From positions 5,626,001 through 5,690,000 of the forward strand of contig NZ_JAPNJW010000001.1 of the NCBI RefSeq assembly GCF_026626745.1: a stretch of 64,000 nt of DNA, in the 5' to 3' direction. Below, in pieces: positions 1 to 8,867 of this stretch. The notes under the pieces were generated by a model. It was not told the origin of the DNA, did not search any database, and saw only the letters and a program-made list of their open reading frames with translations. Origin of the DNA: Nannocystis sp. RBIL2 (GTDB lineage Bacteria > Myxococcota_A > Polyangia > Nannocystales > Nannocystaceae). Within the stretch, counting starts at the first letter, position 1, and every line of letters begins with the position of its first letter. The translations under genes were made by a program, and so were the position numbers.

Positions 1-1
1 G

Positions 2-331
2 TGGTACCTCCCGAACGAGGCCATTGAGCATCTCTGGGACGTTGCCGCAGCCGAGCATGTTCGCGCACGACGCGGGACCGCCGACCTCCCCTTCTACGAT
101 CATCTAAAGGCGTCCAAGAGCCGGGGAACGGGGACAGCAGGAGAGCGCAAGACCGCCTATGCCGAGCGCGTCGTGAAGAAGGCTCTCTCCACGGAGACTT
201 GGTTCGCCGGTCCCGCGGGAGAAGACTTGCAGACTCAGCTAGAAAGACTCGTCGCGTTCATCCGCCACGCCAACCAGCTCGAAGCGCCGTCCTCCAAAAC
301 GTGCGCCACCTGTGAGCGCCCGCTCCCCTGA
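2..331 (+). CDS. C-terminal fragment of an unknown protein (5' end outside window)
   Basis: An open frame enters from the left edge and ends at TGA 329-331, giving 109 visible residues with normal high-GC codon use. The fragment is hydrophilic. It contains a Lys/Arg-rich middle and ends with a CxxC pair (CATCERPLP), which could be a small metal-binding or zinc-ribbon-like knuckle. No family is recognised. It lies 21 bases upstream of the next plus-strand gene and may be in the same transcript. The start and most of the protein are off-window, so function cannot be assigned. Confidence 0.6.
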   Translation, partial: WYLPNEAIEHLWDVAAAEHVRARRGTADLPFYDHLKASKSRGTGTAGERKTAYAERVVKKALSTETWFAGPAGEDLQTQLERLVAFIRHANQLEAPSSKTCATCERPLP

Positions 332-352
332 ACTCCTCTCCGCAGGAGCGCC

Positions 353-970
353 ATGGGCCTCAGCTACAGCTTCGAGTTCATCGCCCCCCGCAGTTCCTGC
401 GATACGCTGCTGACCGCGCTCGCCGACCGCGTCGACGACGGCTACGCCCGCCGCCTGCGCGCCTGTCTGCCCTGGTCACCGAACACCCCGCAGCGAGCCA
501 ACGCCGGCGTGCGCGGCTTGCCGCCGGTGTTCGACATCGTCAACCACTACGACCTCGTCGTGATGGTCCCGGTCGACGCCGAGGTCCGGCGTTACTTCGA
601 CGGCTACAGCGAGCCGATCGCGCGCCACGTGCGAGACGGCAAGGCGGGCGTCGGCCTCGTGTACATGAAGCTCAGCGCCGGCGCGCGGTACATCGCCCTC
701 GACCTGTCCGCCGCGAGCAGCGGCATGAGCCGGCTGTTCGCCGGGCCCGGCGGCTTCCGCAAGGTCATGACCTCGCTCGCCGCGGCCGGTCAGGCGCGCG
801 CGGCCTTCCTCGACTACGAGGACGACGAACAGTGGGAGCTGCTGTACCCGCGACCGGCATCATCGCTGGCTTCTCCGCGAGTGCAGCGACCCCCGGGCGA
901 TCCAGCCTCGCCGGGCGACGTCGACGCGAACTGCGAACTCGCGCTCGAGCTCGCAGGACTACGCGCGTAA
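353..970 (+). CDS. Hypothetical protein, 205 aa
   Basis: The ATG start is supported by a CAGGAG ribosome-binding sequence eight bases upstream. The protein has no signal peptide or membrane segment and is probably cytoplasmic. It opens with a hydrophobic/aromatic stretch (MGLSYSFEFIAP), has a central beta-rich region around residues 60-125, and ends in a Pro/Ala/Asp-rich low-complexity tail from about residue 165. I do not recognise a family. Codon use is typical of the window and the frame is the only convincing one here. It follows the truncated gene by 21 bases, so co-transcription is plausible. Confidence 0.7.
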   Translation: MGLSYSFEFIAPRSSCDTLLTALADRVDDGYARRLRACLPWSPNTPQRANAGVRGLPPVFDIVNHYDLVVMVPVDAEVRRYFDGYSEPIARHVRDGKAGVGLVYMKLSAGARYIALDLSAASSGMSRLFAGPGGFRKVMTSLAAAGQARAAFLDYEDDEQWELLYPRPASSLASPRVQRPPGDPASPGDVDANCELALELAGLRA

Positions 971-1404
971 CTCGGCGGCGCTCTGCCTCAAAAACATTCT
1001 GACGAGAGTCGCATCCTCTGCGCTCGCGCTCGCGGGCAGGGGCTCGCACCCGGCGGTTCTGCCTCAAGCATTCCGACGAGGGTCGCGTCCTCTGCTGACT
1101 CGACCTGTCCTCGGAAACATCCCCGTACCCGCATTGACTTTGTTCGTCTCGCATTCCTCGGCGACGCGCTCGCCGCGGCCGCGGCCGACCCTGGATTCCC
1201 CTTCGAGCTCGAGCACGCTCCCTGTTCGTCACATGGCCTTAGAGACATGCTCCACCTCGTTCGCCCTGCGCGCCGCACCGCGGCGACCGCCGTGAGCGCC
1301 GCGCCGGCGGCTGTCTCGCCGTCCATGCTTCGTGAGCTCGGCCGTGTTCGACTTGGTGGCTCTCGCGGTTGCCGCGGCGGCGCCGCCGGCCATGGTTCCC
1401 GGCC
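971..1404. other. Intergenic region with a degenerate direct repeat
   Basis: No convincing gene is present in these 434 bases. The region holds an imperfect direct duplication. A segment at 973-1021 and another at 1051-1095 share the order CGGCG, TCTGCCTCAA, CATTC, GACGAG, GTCGC, TCCTCTGC with scattered substitutions and small indels. The first copy begins right after the stop codon of the 205-aa gene. A weak TGTCC-like half-site occurs near 1107-1120. The reverse-strand open frames here have Arg-rich shadow composition and were not accepted. Confidence 0.55.
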
Positions 1405-2046
1405 ATGTATGACGCCTCGCGTGCCATCGATCTCAGCACGCTGCTCGAGCACTCCGACAAGCTCTTGCGGCGGCTCGTCACCGGCCGCGGGCACCTGCGG
1501 CGGTGCGGCGGCGACGGCGTCGCCGCCATGTGGCCTGTCCTCGAGGACACCCAGGGTCGGCGCCTGCGAGTCACCCCGTGGTTGCCGATGGATGATTTTT
1601 CGCCGCGCCTGGCCGGGCCCGGCGGCCGGCATCCACGCGGCTTGCGGGACTTCTTCGGCCACGACGTCTTGCTCACCGGCGTGCTCGAGCGCGACGCCGA
1701 CGGCGAGCTCGTGCTCGTCGCCAAGCGGGCCCAGGTCGTCCGCGAGCTGCACCTGCGGCGGCTCGACGCCGCCCAGCTCGCCGCAGTGTCCGGCGTCGGG
1801 GGCGAGGGCACCGTCGGTTACGGCGCGCTCGCGGGGGAGCTCATCATCGACGGCGGCGACCAGCTGCGGCTCGTCACCGCCGACCGCGGCGGCCCGTGCG
1901 AGGTCAGCTTCACCCTCGACGTCCTGCGCCGCGACGACCTCGTGCTCGGGCGACCGATCCACGTGCACGGGCTGATCCGCAAGGCCACCCCGTGGCTCGG
2001 GGCGATCCGGCGCGCCGCGGTCGCTCTCGAGGCACCGACCTCCTGA
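1405..2046 (+). CDS. Hypothetical protein, about 213 aa, possible tandem beta-barrel domains
   Basis: I start the gene at ATG 1405 rather than 1369, because the extra twelve codons are Arg-rich and unlike the rest. Residues about 55-110 and 135-205 look like two repeats of one beta-rich pattern: a polar start, a G-x-RL-x-V strand, then a strand reading VLLTGVL in the first copy and IHVHGLI in the second. OB-fold-like domains are possible, but this is inference. There is no signal peptide. The stop lies one base before the next ATG, so it is probably translated from the same message as the alcohol dehydrogenase. No family is recognised. Confidence 0.65.
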   Translation: MYDASRAIDLSTLLEHSDKLLRRLVTGRGHLRRCGGDGVAAMWPVLEDTQGRRLRVTPWLPMDDFSPRLAGPGGRHPRGLRDFFGHDVLLTGVLERDADGELVLVAKRAQVVRELHLRRLDAAQLAAVSGVGGEGTVGYGALAGELIIDGGDQLRLVTADRGGPCEVSFTLDVLRRDDLVLGRPIHVHGLIRKATPWLGAIRRAAVALEAPTS

Positions 2047-2047
2047 C

Positions 2048-3031
2048 ATGCGCGCGATGATCTTGGAGCGCGTCGGCGACCCGTTGCGGCTCGTCGAACG
2101 ACCGGTCCCCGAGCCGGCCCGGCATCAGGTCGTGATCCAGGTCGCCGCCTGCGGCGTGTGTCGCACCGACCTGCACGTCACCGACGGCGATTTGCCCGAT
2201 CCATCGCTCCCGCTCGTCTGCGGCCACGAGGTCGTCGGCCGGATCGTCGCTCGCGGCGCGGACGCCAGCGGCCTGCCTCTCGGGACACGTGTCGGCGTAC
2301 CGTGGCTCGGCGGCGCCTGCGGACATTGCAACGCCTGTCTTCGGGGACAGGAGAACCTGTGCCCCGCCGCGCGCTTCACCGGCTACACCCTCGACGGTGG
2401 TTATGCCGAATACGCGGTCGCCGACGCGCGGTTTTGCTTCGTGCTGCCCGCGCGCTACCGCGACGTCGAGGCCGCTCCGCTGCTTTGCGCCGGCCTCATC
2501 GGCTACCGAAGCTACCGCCTGGCCGGCAACCCGGTCGCGCTCGGCCTCTACGGCTTCGGCGCCGCCGCGCACATCCTCTGTCAGCTCGCCGCGCACGAGG
2601 GGCGCCGCGTTTACGCCTTCACCCGCCCCGGCGACCTCGCGGCCCAGAGCTTCGCGCGCAGCCTCGGCGCCGCGTGGGCCGGCGACTCCGACGAGCCCGC
2701 CCCCGAACCGCTCGACGCCGCGATCTTGTTCGCCCCCGTCGGCGCGCTCGTCCCCCTCGCTCTCCAGGCAGTGCGTCCCGGCGGCGTGGTCGTCTGCGGC
2801 GGCATTCACATGAGCGACATCCCCGGCTTTCCCTACCGCCTGCTGTGGGGCGAACGCGTGGTGCGTTCGGTCGCCAACCTGACCCGCGCCGACGGCCACG
2901 CCTTCTTCGCCGCCGCGGCCCGCACCCCGCTCGTGCTGGCGACGCACACCTATCCGCTGGACCAGGCCAATCAGGCCCTCGCGGACCTGCGCGCCGGCGC
3001 CTTCACGGGCGCCGCGGTCCTCGTCCCGTGA
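2048..3031 (+). CDS. Zinc-dependent alcohol dehydrogenase family protein
   Basis: A 327-aa medium-chain dehydrogenase/reductase expected to oxidise alcohols or reduce aldehydes with NAD(P) in the cytoplasm. Catalytic-zinc ligands are visible: Cys38 in CGVCRTDLH, His60-Glu61 in CGHE, and Cys147. The structural-zinc lobe is present as Cys91, 94, 97 and 105 (GACGHCNACLRGQENLC). The Rossmann domain follows (LGLYGFGAAAH near residue 167), but the usual GxGxxG is altered to GFGAAA. The length is close to the AdhA-like single-gene family. ATG 2048 follows the upstream stop by one base. The exact substrate cannot be inferred. A perfect CCTGTC/GACAGG inverted repeat lies inside the zinc-lobe codons at 2334-2351. 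Confidence 0.92.
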   Translation: MRAMILERVGDPLRLVERPVPEPARHQVVIQVAACGVCRTDLHVTDGDLPDPSLPLVCGHEVVGRIVARGADASGLPLGTRVGVPWLGGACGHCNACLRGQENLCPAARFTGYTLDGGYAEYAVADARFCFVLPARYRDVEAAPLLCAGLIGYRSYRLAGNPVALGLYGFGAAAHILCQLAAHEGRRVYAFTRPGDLAAQSFARSLGAAWAGDSDEPAPEPLDAAILFAPVGALVPLALQAVRPGGVVVCGGIHMSDIPGFPYRLLWGERVVRSVANLTRADGHAFFAAAARTPLVLATHTYPLDQANQALADLRAGAFTGAAVLVP

Positions 3032-3387
3032 GCCAGCCCGTCACGCCAGAAGCCCGCGCGACGGCGCCTCTCATCGCCGACACGCTGCTCGGCCCGAGAG
3101 CGACGAAAAACACTCGCGCGAGGTCTCGGACCGGCGCCCCTCATTGGCCCCGCGGAGACCCGTCCCGTGAGTGACGCACCTCGCTCCCGCGACGAAGACA
3201 CTCGCGCGAGGGCGCGACCCGGCGATCACCACCTTGCGTCCGCGTCATCTGCTCTCTGCCTCCAGGCCGGCTCGCTTCGCTTTGCCGCGCGTCGCGTGTT
3301 GCTCGCAGCACTCGCGGGCCGAGGGCGTCGTCTCGGCACTAGGACCCTGCCAGTCGTCGCCGACGCAGCGCTGCTACTCTGGGCGCG
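3032..3387. other. Intergenic region with decayed tandem duplication of the preceding gene end
   Basis: No gene is supported in these 356 bases. The sequence GTCCCGTGAG, which contains the stop codon of the dehydrogenase at 3023-3032, recurs at 3161-3170. A block at 3100-3136 (GCGACGAAAAACACTCGCGC, then GAGG and CGG) recurs at 3189-3224 with a few changes. The segment GGCGCCTCTCAT near 3063 resembles GGCGCCCCTCAT near 3132. Together these suggest one or more old tandem duplications of about 70-140 bases that started at the gene's 3' end. Promoter elements for the downstream lipoprotein are not obvious. Confidence 0.5.
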
Positions 3388-4287
3388 ATGCGGAGGTCGT
3401 GCTCGTCCCCTGGCGTCGCGTTCGCGCTGACCGGCCTGCTCGCATGCGGCACCGGCCCCGCGTATCAGACCGGCGACGGCAGCACCACCACGACCTCGCT
3501 CGGCGGCTCGACCTCAACCTTCGCTACAGTCACCACCGCCACGCCGACCACCGATGACGACGCGAGCGCGGGCGCCTTCATCGCTCGCCCCGACACCGCC
3601 ATCCTCGAGTGCGACCTCTTTTTACAAGACTGTCCCGAAGGACAGAAGTGCACCGCGCTGAGCGGCAGCGGCCCGCTCGACACCTTTCGCTGCGTCCCGG
3701 TCGCCCGCGATCCCGACCATCCGGGCGAGCCGTGCTCGACCGGCGAGCACGCGTTCGACGGCCTCGACTCGTGCGCCGCCGGTTCGTTCTGTTACGAGCA
3801 GGGCGCCGATCCGTCCGACCGCGTGTGCGTCTCGTTCTGCACCGGCAGCCCCGACGCGCCCAGCTGTCCTCCGCAGGGCCTGCCCGAGTGCAGCACCGCC
3901 CACTGGTGCTCGATCTTCGGCTCCGGCCTGTCGGTCTGCCTCCCGGGTTGTGACCCGATCCGCGATCCTTGCTCCGACTCGCAGGTGTGCGTCCCGCTCG
4001 CGCTCGGCCGCGGCATCGTGTTCGAGTGTCTGACCGACGCCTCCGGATCCGCGGGCGCCTTTGGCGACGGCTGCAACGACGGCAGCGAGTGCGACCCCGG
4101 CCTCCACTGCGCCGGCCCGGGCGCAGCCCTCGAGTGCGACCCGAACGCCGCCGGCTGCTGCGTCCCGTGGTGCGACCTCACCCAGCCGTCTGCGTGCCCC
4201 GGCGCGGGACAGGCCTGCCAGCCGTTCTACGGACCCGACGAGGCCCCGCAGTGCCTGCACCTCGGCGTGTGCCGCCGGACGCCGTGA
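3388..4287 (+). CDS. Cysteine-rich lipoprotein, 299 aa
   Basis: The N terminus has Arg residues, a hydrophobic stretch and the lipobox LLAC with Cys20, so export and lipidation are expected. A Thr/Ser-rich linker (about residues 28-55) precedes a region with more than twenty cysteines arranged in short loops such as CDLFLQDCPEGQKC, CAAGSFCYE and CDPGLHCAG. This resembles the disulfide-rich EGF-like repeats common in myxobacterial surface lipoproteins. No enzymatic motif is visible, so a structural or adhesive role is only a guess. The CTGTCC-CGAA-GGACAG palindrome at 3630-3645 is embedded in the DCPEGQK codons. It converges on ppsA with a short hairpin between them. Confidence 0.85.
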   Translation: MRRSCSSPGVAFALTGLLACGTGPAYQTGDGSTTTTSLGGSTSTFATVTTATPTTDDDASAGAFIARPDTAILECDLFLQDCPEGQKCTALSGSGPLDTFRCVPVARDPDHPGEPCSTGEHAFDGLDSCAAGSFCYEQGADPSDRVCVSFCTGSPDAPSCPPQGLPECSTAHWCSIFGSGLSVCLPGCDPIRDPCSDSQVCVPLALGRGIVFECLTDASGSAGAFGDGCNDGSECDPGLHCAGPGAALECDPNAAGCCVPWCDLTQPSACPGAGQACQPFYGPDEAPQCLHLGVCRRTP

Positions 4288-4324
4288 CCGACGAGCCATC
4301 GCGTGGCGTGTAGCAACTCAGGAC

Positions 4325-4340
4325 ATGTCCTCTCGGACAT
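4325..4340. terminator. TGTCC-type inverted repeat between convergent genes
   Basis: ATGTCC and GGACAT form six-base arms around a TCTC loop. The hairpin sits between the Cys-rich lipoprotein (+) and ppsA (-). There is no T-tract on either side. It is one member of the dispersed family described in the findings. A second copy, TGTCC-CATC-GGACA at 4429-4442, lies inside the last codons of ppsA. Confidence 0.5.
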
Positions 4341-4401
4341 CTGGCGATTCACTACGACCCGTCGCCCTCATGCTTTGTCGCGCGAGGCATCGAAAGAATT
4401 C

Positions 4402-6708
4402 TCAGCGCAGCGGCGCCTCGGTCGCGTGTGTCCCATCGGACATGCCCGAACGCGCAGCCGCCAGCAGCAGCCGCTTCTCGGCGGCGGCCACGGTCGCGCG
4501 GGTCTGGTGGACCGCGTCGACGTTGACGGAGATCGACGTGATCCCGAGGCGCACCAGCGTCTCCGCGAATTCGGGCCGATTCGACGGCGCCTGCCCGCAC
4601 AGCGACGACGTGAGCCCGTGCGCGCGCGCAGTGGCGATGATGCGGGCGATCGCGTCGACCACCGCCGCGTCGGACTCGTCGAACAGCTCCGCGCACAGCT
4701 CCGAGTCGCGGTCGACCCCGAGCATCAATTGAGTGAGATCGTTCGAGCCGATCGAGACCCCGTGGATCCCCAGGCGCGCGTACTCGGGGATCCAAAACGC
4801 CACCGACGGCACCTCGGCCATCACCCAGCGGAGCAGGCCCCGGTCGCTCCCCAGCCGGCTCTTGTCGAGGCGCTCGAGGCAGCGCTCGAGCTCCCAGCGG
4901 GTGCGCACGAACGGGATCATCACGTGCAGGTTTTGCGACTCCTCGCGGACCTGCGCCAGCGCCTCGAGCTCGAGGTCGAACAGCGCCGGGTCGCGGATGT
5001 AGCGGAAGCAGCCGCGGTACCCGATCATCGGGTTGTCCTCGCGCGGCTCGTGGCGCTCGCCGCCGCTGAGCCCGCGGAACTCGTTGCTGCGGAAGTCGTA
5101 GGTCCGGTAGATCACCGGCCGCGGCGCGAACGCCCGCGCGATCTGCCGCAGGCGCTCCGCCATCGCCGCCACGAACTCGCGGCCCCCGCCGCGGGCCACC
5201 AGGTCGCGCGGGTGCTGGCCGGCCAGCGCGTCGAGGATCATGAACTCTGCGCGCAAGAGCCCAACCCCGTCGACCGGCAGCGCCGCCGCCTCGGCCGCGC
5301 GCTCGGCCAGCGCGAGGTTGACGTACAGCCGGGTCGCCAGCGCCTCGCTCGGCGCGGTCGGCTCGCCGACGCTCGGCGTCACCACCTCGACGCGCTCCGG
5401 CTTCGCGCCCGCGAGCACCTGCCCGCGCTTGCCGTCGACCGTCACCAGCTCCCCGTCGCGCAGCACGCGGGTCGCCTCGCGCGCGCCGACGATCGCGGGG
5501 ATCTTCAGCTCGCGGCTGACGATCGCCGCGTGACAGGTCATCCCGCCGGAGTCGGTCACGACCGCGGCGGCGCGGCGCATCGTCGGCACCCAGTCGGGCG
5601 ACGTCATGGCCGCGACCAGGACCTCGCCCGCCTCGAGGCGGCCGCCCTCGTCGGGCGAGCGCAGCACCCGGACCTTGCCGCTGGCCGTCCCGGGCGACGC
5701 CCCGAGCCCGTGCAGCAGCACGCGCCCGCGCGCCGCCTCGACCGGCCCCGCCGCGACCTTCTGCAGGGTCGTGATCGGCCGCGTCTGCACGAGGAAGAAC
5801 GCGCCGCCGGCCTCGGCCCACTCGACGTCCTGCGGCGCCCCGTAGTGCGCCTCGACCTGCGCCCCGAGGCGCGCGAGCTGCAGCAGCTCGTCGTCGCTCA
5901 GGACCCGGCGGTTCGCCTCGTCTGTCCCGAGAGACACCTTGCTCTCGTGCCCGCGGGCGTCGCGGACGATCTTGAACTGCTTGGACCCGACGCGCGCCGA
6001 GCGGACCGTCGGCCCGGCCTTGGCGAGCACGTAGGTGTCGACCTCGACCTGCCCGCCGACCACCACCTCGCCGAGGCCGAACGCCGCCTCGATGACGATC
6101 GTGTCGCGGTCGCCGCTGGCGGGGTCGGCGGTGAACATCACCCCCGAGCGAGCCGCGTCGACCATGGCCTGCACCACCACCGCGATCGTCGGCTCCTCGC
6201 CGATGCTCTCGGCCTTGCGGTACGCGAGCGCCCGCTGCCCGTAGGCCGAGGCCCAGCAGGCGACGATCCGCTCGCACAGGGCCGCGGTGCCGACCACGTT
6301 GGTGTACGTCTCGTGCATCCCCGCGAACGACGTCGAGCCGGCGTCCTCGCTGGTCGCCGACGACCGCACCGCGACCGGCACGTCGGCGCCGAGCTCCGCG
6401 TAGGCCCCGGCGATCGCCGCCCGCACGTCCGCCGGCACGCCCGCCCGCTGGACCAGCGCCCGCATCCGCGCCGACGCCTCCGCCAGCCCCTGCGGCGATT
6501 CGGCGTCTGTCTTTTTGAACATGTCGAAGAGCTCAGCCCGCACCGCGGCCGCGTCCACCGCGGCGAGGAAGGCCGCGGTGGTGACGACGAAGCCGCCCGG
6601 CACGGGCAGGCCGGCGCGGGTCATCTCGCCGAGGTTGGCGCCCTTGCCGCCGACGCTCGGGACGTCGGCGGCCGACAGCTCGGAGAGCCACGCGATGTAC
6701 GTCGCCAT
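4402..6708 (-). CDS. ppsA: Phosphoenolpyruvate synthase
   Basis: A 768-aa enzyme converting pyruvate, ATP and water to PEP, AMP and phosphate, the entry step of gluconeogenesis from pyruvate. The order of domains is complete. The N-terminal ATP-binding domain has GGKGANLGEM at 20-29 and RSSATSEDAG near 115. The swivelling phosphohistidine domain has GGMTCHAAIVSRE with His393. The C-terminal PEP/pyruvate barrel has YRTYDFRSNEFRG, GSNDLTQ near 654 and the catalytic Cys in SSLCGQAPS at 704. E. coli PpsA is slightly longer (792 aa). ATG 6708 is chosen because upstream codons are shadow-like. It is the last gene of the zwf-pgl-gnd-ppsA cluster, 31 bases after gnd. Confidence 0.95.
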   Translation of the reverse strand: MATYIAWLSELSAADVPSVGGKGANLGEMTRAGLPVPGGFVVTTAAFLAAVDAAAVRAELFDMFKKTDAESPQGLAEASARMRALVQRAGVPADVRAAIAGAYAELGADVPVAVRSSATSEDAGSTSFAGMHETYTNVVGTAALCERIVACWASAYGQRALAYRKAESIGEEPTIAVVVQAMVDAARSGVMFTADPASGDRDTIVIEAAFGLGEVVVGGQVEVDTYVLAKAGPTVRSARVGSKQFKIVRDARGHESKVSLGTDEANRRVLSDDELLQLARLGAQVEAHYGAPQDVEWAEAGGAFFLVQTRPITTLQKVAAGPVEAARGRVLLHGLGASPGTASGKVRVLRSPDEGGRLEAGEVLVAAMTSPDWVPTMRRAAAVVTDSGGMTCHAAIVSRELKIPAIVGAREATRVLRDGELVTVDGKRGQVLAGAKPERVEVVTPSVGEPTAPSEALATRLYVNLALAERAAEAAALPVDGVGLLRAEFMILDALAGQHPRDLVARGGGREFVAAMAERLRQIARAFAPRPVIYRTYDFRSNEFRGLSGGERHEPREDNPMIGYRGCFRYIRDPALFDLELEALAQVREESQNLHVMIPFVRTRWELERCLERLDKSRLGSDRGLLRWVMAEVPSVAFWIPEYARLGIHGVSIGSNDLTQLMLGVDRDSELCAELFDESDAAVVDAIARIIATARAHGLTSSLCGQAPSNRPEFAETLVRLGITSISVNVDAVHQTRATVAAAEKRLLLAAARSGMSDGTHATEAPLR

Positions 6709-6739
6709 GGCCCCACTATGGCGAATGTCGCGAGGGCCG

Positions 6740-8191
6740 CTACTGCGAGGACTTGGGCCACTCGGTGTGGACGAACACTCCGGGGGCGTCGACGCGTTCG
6801 TAGGTGTGACTGCCGAAGTAGTCGCGCTGGGCCTGGATGAGCGATGCGCTGCCGCGCGACTGGGTGAGTGTGTCGAACCACGCCAGCGAAGCGGACAGCC
6901 CGGGGATCGGGTGACCGGCCGCGGCCGCCGCCGCGACCACGCGGCGCCAACCGGGCAGGCGGCGCGCCACGTCGGCGGCGAAGTCGGGCGCGAGCACCAG
7001 CAGCTCGGGCTTGTCGCCGGCAGCCTCAGGCCCGGAGGGCCGTGAAGCTTCCGCGAAGGCGGCCCGGATCCGCTCGAGGAAGACCGCGCGGATGATGCAG
7101 CCGCCGGTCCAGATCCGGGCGACCTCCGCCAGGTTGGTGCCGTAGTCGCGGGCCTCGCTGGCCGCCTGCAGCAGCGCAAAGCCCTGCGTGTAGCTGGCGA
7201 TCTTGCTGGCGTACAGTGCGTCGCGCAGGTCGGCCGGCGAGACGCCCTGGATCACCCCGCGAGCCGGCCGCAGCGCCGCCTCGGCGCGCGTGCGCAGGTC
7301 CTTGCCGGCCGACAGCAGGCGGGCGTCGACGGCCGCGGCGATCGTCGGGATCGGCACCCCGTGCTCGGCCGCCGCCGCCACCGTCCACTTGCCGGTGCCC
7401 TTCTGCCCGGCGCGGTCGAGGATCGCGTCGATCAGCAGCGCCCCCGCGTTCTGCGGGTCGGGCGCGCGCAGGATGTCGGCCGTGATCTCGATCAAGTAGC
7501 TCTCGAGCTCGCCGCGGTTCCACTCGGCGAACGTGTCGGCGACCTGTCCCCAGGGCCAGCCCATGCCCTCGCGCATCAACGCCGTGACCTCGGCGATCAG
7601 CTGCATGTCGCCGTACTCGATGCCGTTGTGCACCATCTTCACGAAGTGCCCGGCCGAGCCGCGCCCGCAGTAGGTCACGCACACGCCCGAGGCGCTGCGG
7701 GCCGCGATCGCCTCGAGCGGCGGGCGCAGGCGCTCCCACGCGTAGCGGTCGCCGCCCGGCATGATCGACGGCCCGAGCAGCGCGCCCTCCGAGCCGCCCG
7801 ATACGCCCATGCCGACGAACCGCCACGGCCGCGACTCGGCGCGCGCGACCCGGCGGTCGGTGTCGGTGTAGAGGCTGTTGCCGCCGTCGACGACGATGTC
7901 GCCGTCCTCGAGCAGCGGGTCGAGCTGGTCGAGCACCGAGTCGACCGCCGGCCCGGCGTTGACCATCAACACCAGCCGCCGCGGCCGCTCGAGCATCCCG
8001 ACCAGCTCTTCGAGCGTGGAGGCGATCCGCAGGTGCGCCTCCGGATGCGCCGCCGCCAGCGCGTGCGCGTGCTCGACGGTGCGTTGATAGCCCGCCACGC
8101 GCAGCCCGCGGCTGGCGAAGTTGCGGGCGAGGTTACCGCCCATGACGCCGAGGCCGACCACGGCCAGATCGCACAGCCCTGTCTCACTCAT
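6740..8191 (-). CDS. gnd: 6-phosphogluconate dehydrogenase, decarboxylating
   Basis: A 483-aa enzyme of the oxidative pentose phosphate pathway that converts 6-phosphogluconate to ribulose 5-phosphate with production of NAD(P)H. The N-terminal Rossmann motif GLGVMGGNLA (13-22) is clear. The helical domain carries GTGKWTVAAAAEHG, and the C terminus has QAQRDYFGSHTYERVD, typical of the long-form family. The length fits the usual 465-490 aa. The ATG at 8191 overlaps the 3' end of pgl by eight bases, indicating translational coupling. A short Arg/Ser/Pro-rich stretch (ASRPSGPEAAGD) near codons for 7020-7050 is GC-palindromic and may be an insertion relative to relatives. Confidence 0.95.
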   Translation of the reverse strand: MSETGLCDLAVVGLGVMGGNLARNFASRGLRVAGYQRTVEHAHALAAAHPEAHLRIASTLEELVGMLERPRRLVLMVNAGPAVDSVLDQLDPLLEDGDIVVDGGNSLYTDTDRRVARAESRPWRFVGMGVSGGSEGALLGPSIMPGGDRYAWERLRPPLEAIAARSASGVCVTYCGRGSAGHFVKMVHNGIEYGDMQLIAEVTALMREGMGWPWGQVADTFAEWNRGELESYLIEITADILRAPDPQNAGALLIDAILDRAGQKGTGKWTVAAAAEHGVPIPTIAAAVDARLLSAGKDLRTRAEAALRPARGVIQGVSPADLRDALYASKIASYTQGFALLQAASEARDYGTNLAEVARIWTGGCIIRAVFLERIRAAFAEASRPSGPEAAGDKPELLVLAPDFAADVARRLPGWRRVVAAAAAAGHPIPGLSASLAWFDTLTQSRGSASLIQAQRDYFGSHTYERVDAPGVFVHTEWPKSSQ

Positions 8192-8867
8192 CGCTCTCAC
8201 CCTCCGAATCGATGTCGGTCGCAATCACGAGGTACGCGAGCGCCGTCGTCGGCAGGCCCGCCTCGCGCCTTATCACTCGCCGCAGCGCGGCCCGCTTGCC
8301 CGCGCCCGCGGCCATCATCACCGCCAGCGGCGTCGCCCGCAGCACCGGCAGCGTCAGGCTCATCCGCCGCGGCGGCGGCTTCGGGCTGTCGGCCACGAAC
8401 ACCGCCGCCCCCGCGGCCTGCAGCGCCGCGTGCCCGGGGAACAGCGAGGCGACGTGCCCGTCCTCGCCGAGGCCCAGCAGCGCCACGTCGAGCGCGCCCG
8501 CGAAGCTGCGCACGAACTCGCGCCCGAACCGCTCCACCGCGCGCACCGGGTCGTCGTCGTCGTCGGCCCACAGCGGCAGCACCCCCCGCGGCGGCGGCAG
8601 CCCCAGCCGCAGGTACGCCCCGCGGTTGCTGTCGGGCTCGCTCACCGGCACGCAGCGCTCGTCGACCCACGTGAGCTGTACTCTCGACCATGTCCCTTGC
8701 GGCAGGTCCTTGAGGACATGCGGCAGCACCGCCAGCGCCGAGCCGCCGGGGATCGCCAGGCGGCACGCGCCGCGCTGGGCGTCGACGCGGGCGATCGCCC
8801 GGGCCAGCCGCTCCGCCGCGGCCTCGCTCGGCTGCGAGGTGCGCACGATCTCGAGCGTCGGCGTCAT
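8184..8867 (-). CDS. pgl: 6-phosphogluconolactonase
   Basis: A 227-aa hydrolase that opens 6-phosphogluconolactone to 6-phosphogluconate, linking Zwf and Gnd. Family motifs are present: the GGS loop at 41-43, WVDERCVP at 67-74, SEPDSNRG near 76-83, and GLGEDGHVASLFPGH at 132-146. It belongs to the NagB/DevB-type sugar-phosphate fold and is cytoplasmic. The start ATG overlaps the zwf stop as ATGA, and its end overlaps the gnd start, so all three are one transcript. An imperfect CATGTCC...GGACATG inverted repeat lies within codons at 8689-8720. Confidence 0.95.
   Translation of the reverse strand: MTPTLEIVRTSQPSEAAAERLARAIARVDAQRGACRLAIPGGSALAVLPHVLKDLPQGTWSRVQLTWVDERCVPVSEPDSNRGAYLRLGLPPPRGVLPLWADDDDDPVRAVERFGREFVRSFAGALDVALLGLGEDGHVASLFPGHAALQAAGAAVFVADSPKPPPRRMSLTLPVLRATPLAVMMAAGAGKRAALRRVIRREAGLPTTALAYLVIATDIDSEGESDE

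Noticed and set aside
3630..3645. CTGTCC-CGAA-GGACAG as an inserted mobile palindrome in the Cys-rich lipoprotein
   Set aside because: It encodes DCPEGQKC-type residues that seem to be a normal loop of this protein class, so chance or codon selection is as likely as insertion.
4303..6840. 845-aa plus-strand open frame opposite ppsA
   Set aside because: Arg/His/Asp-rich composition typical of an antisense shadow in GC-rich DNA; the minus strand encodes a complete PEP synthase.
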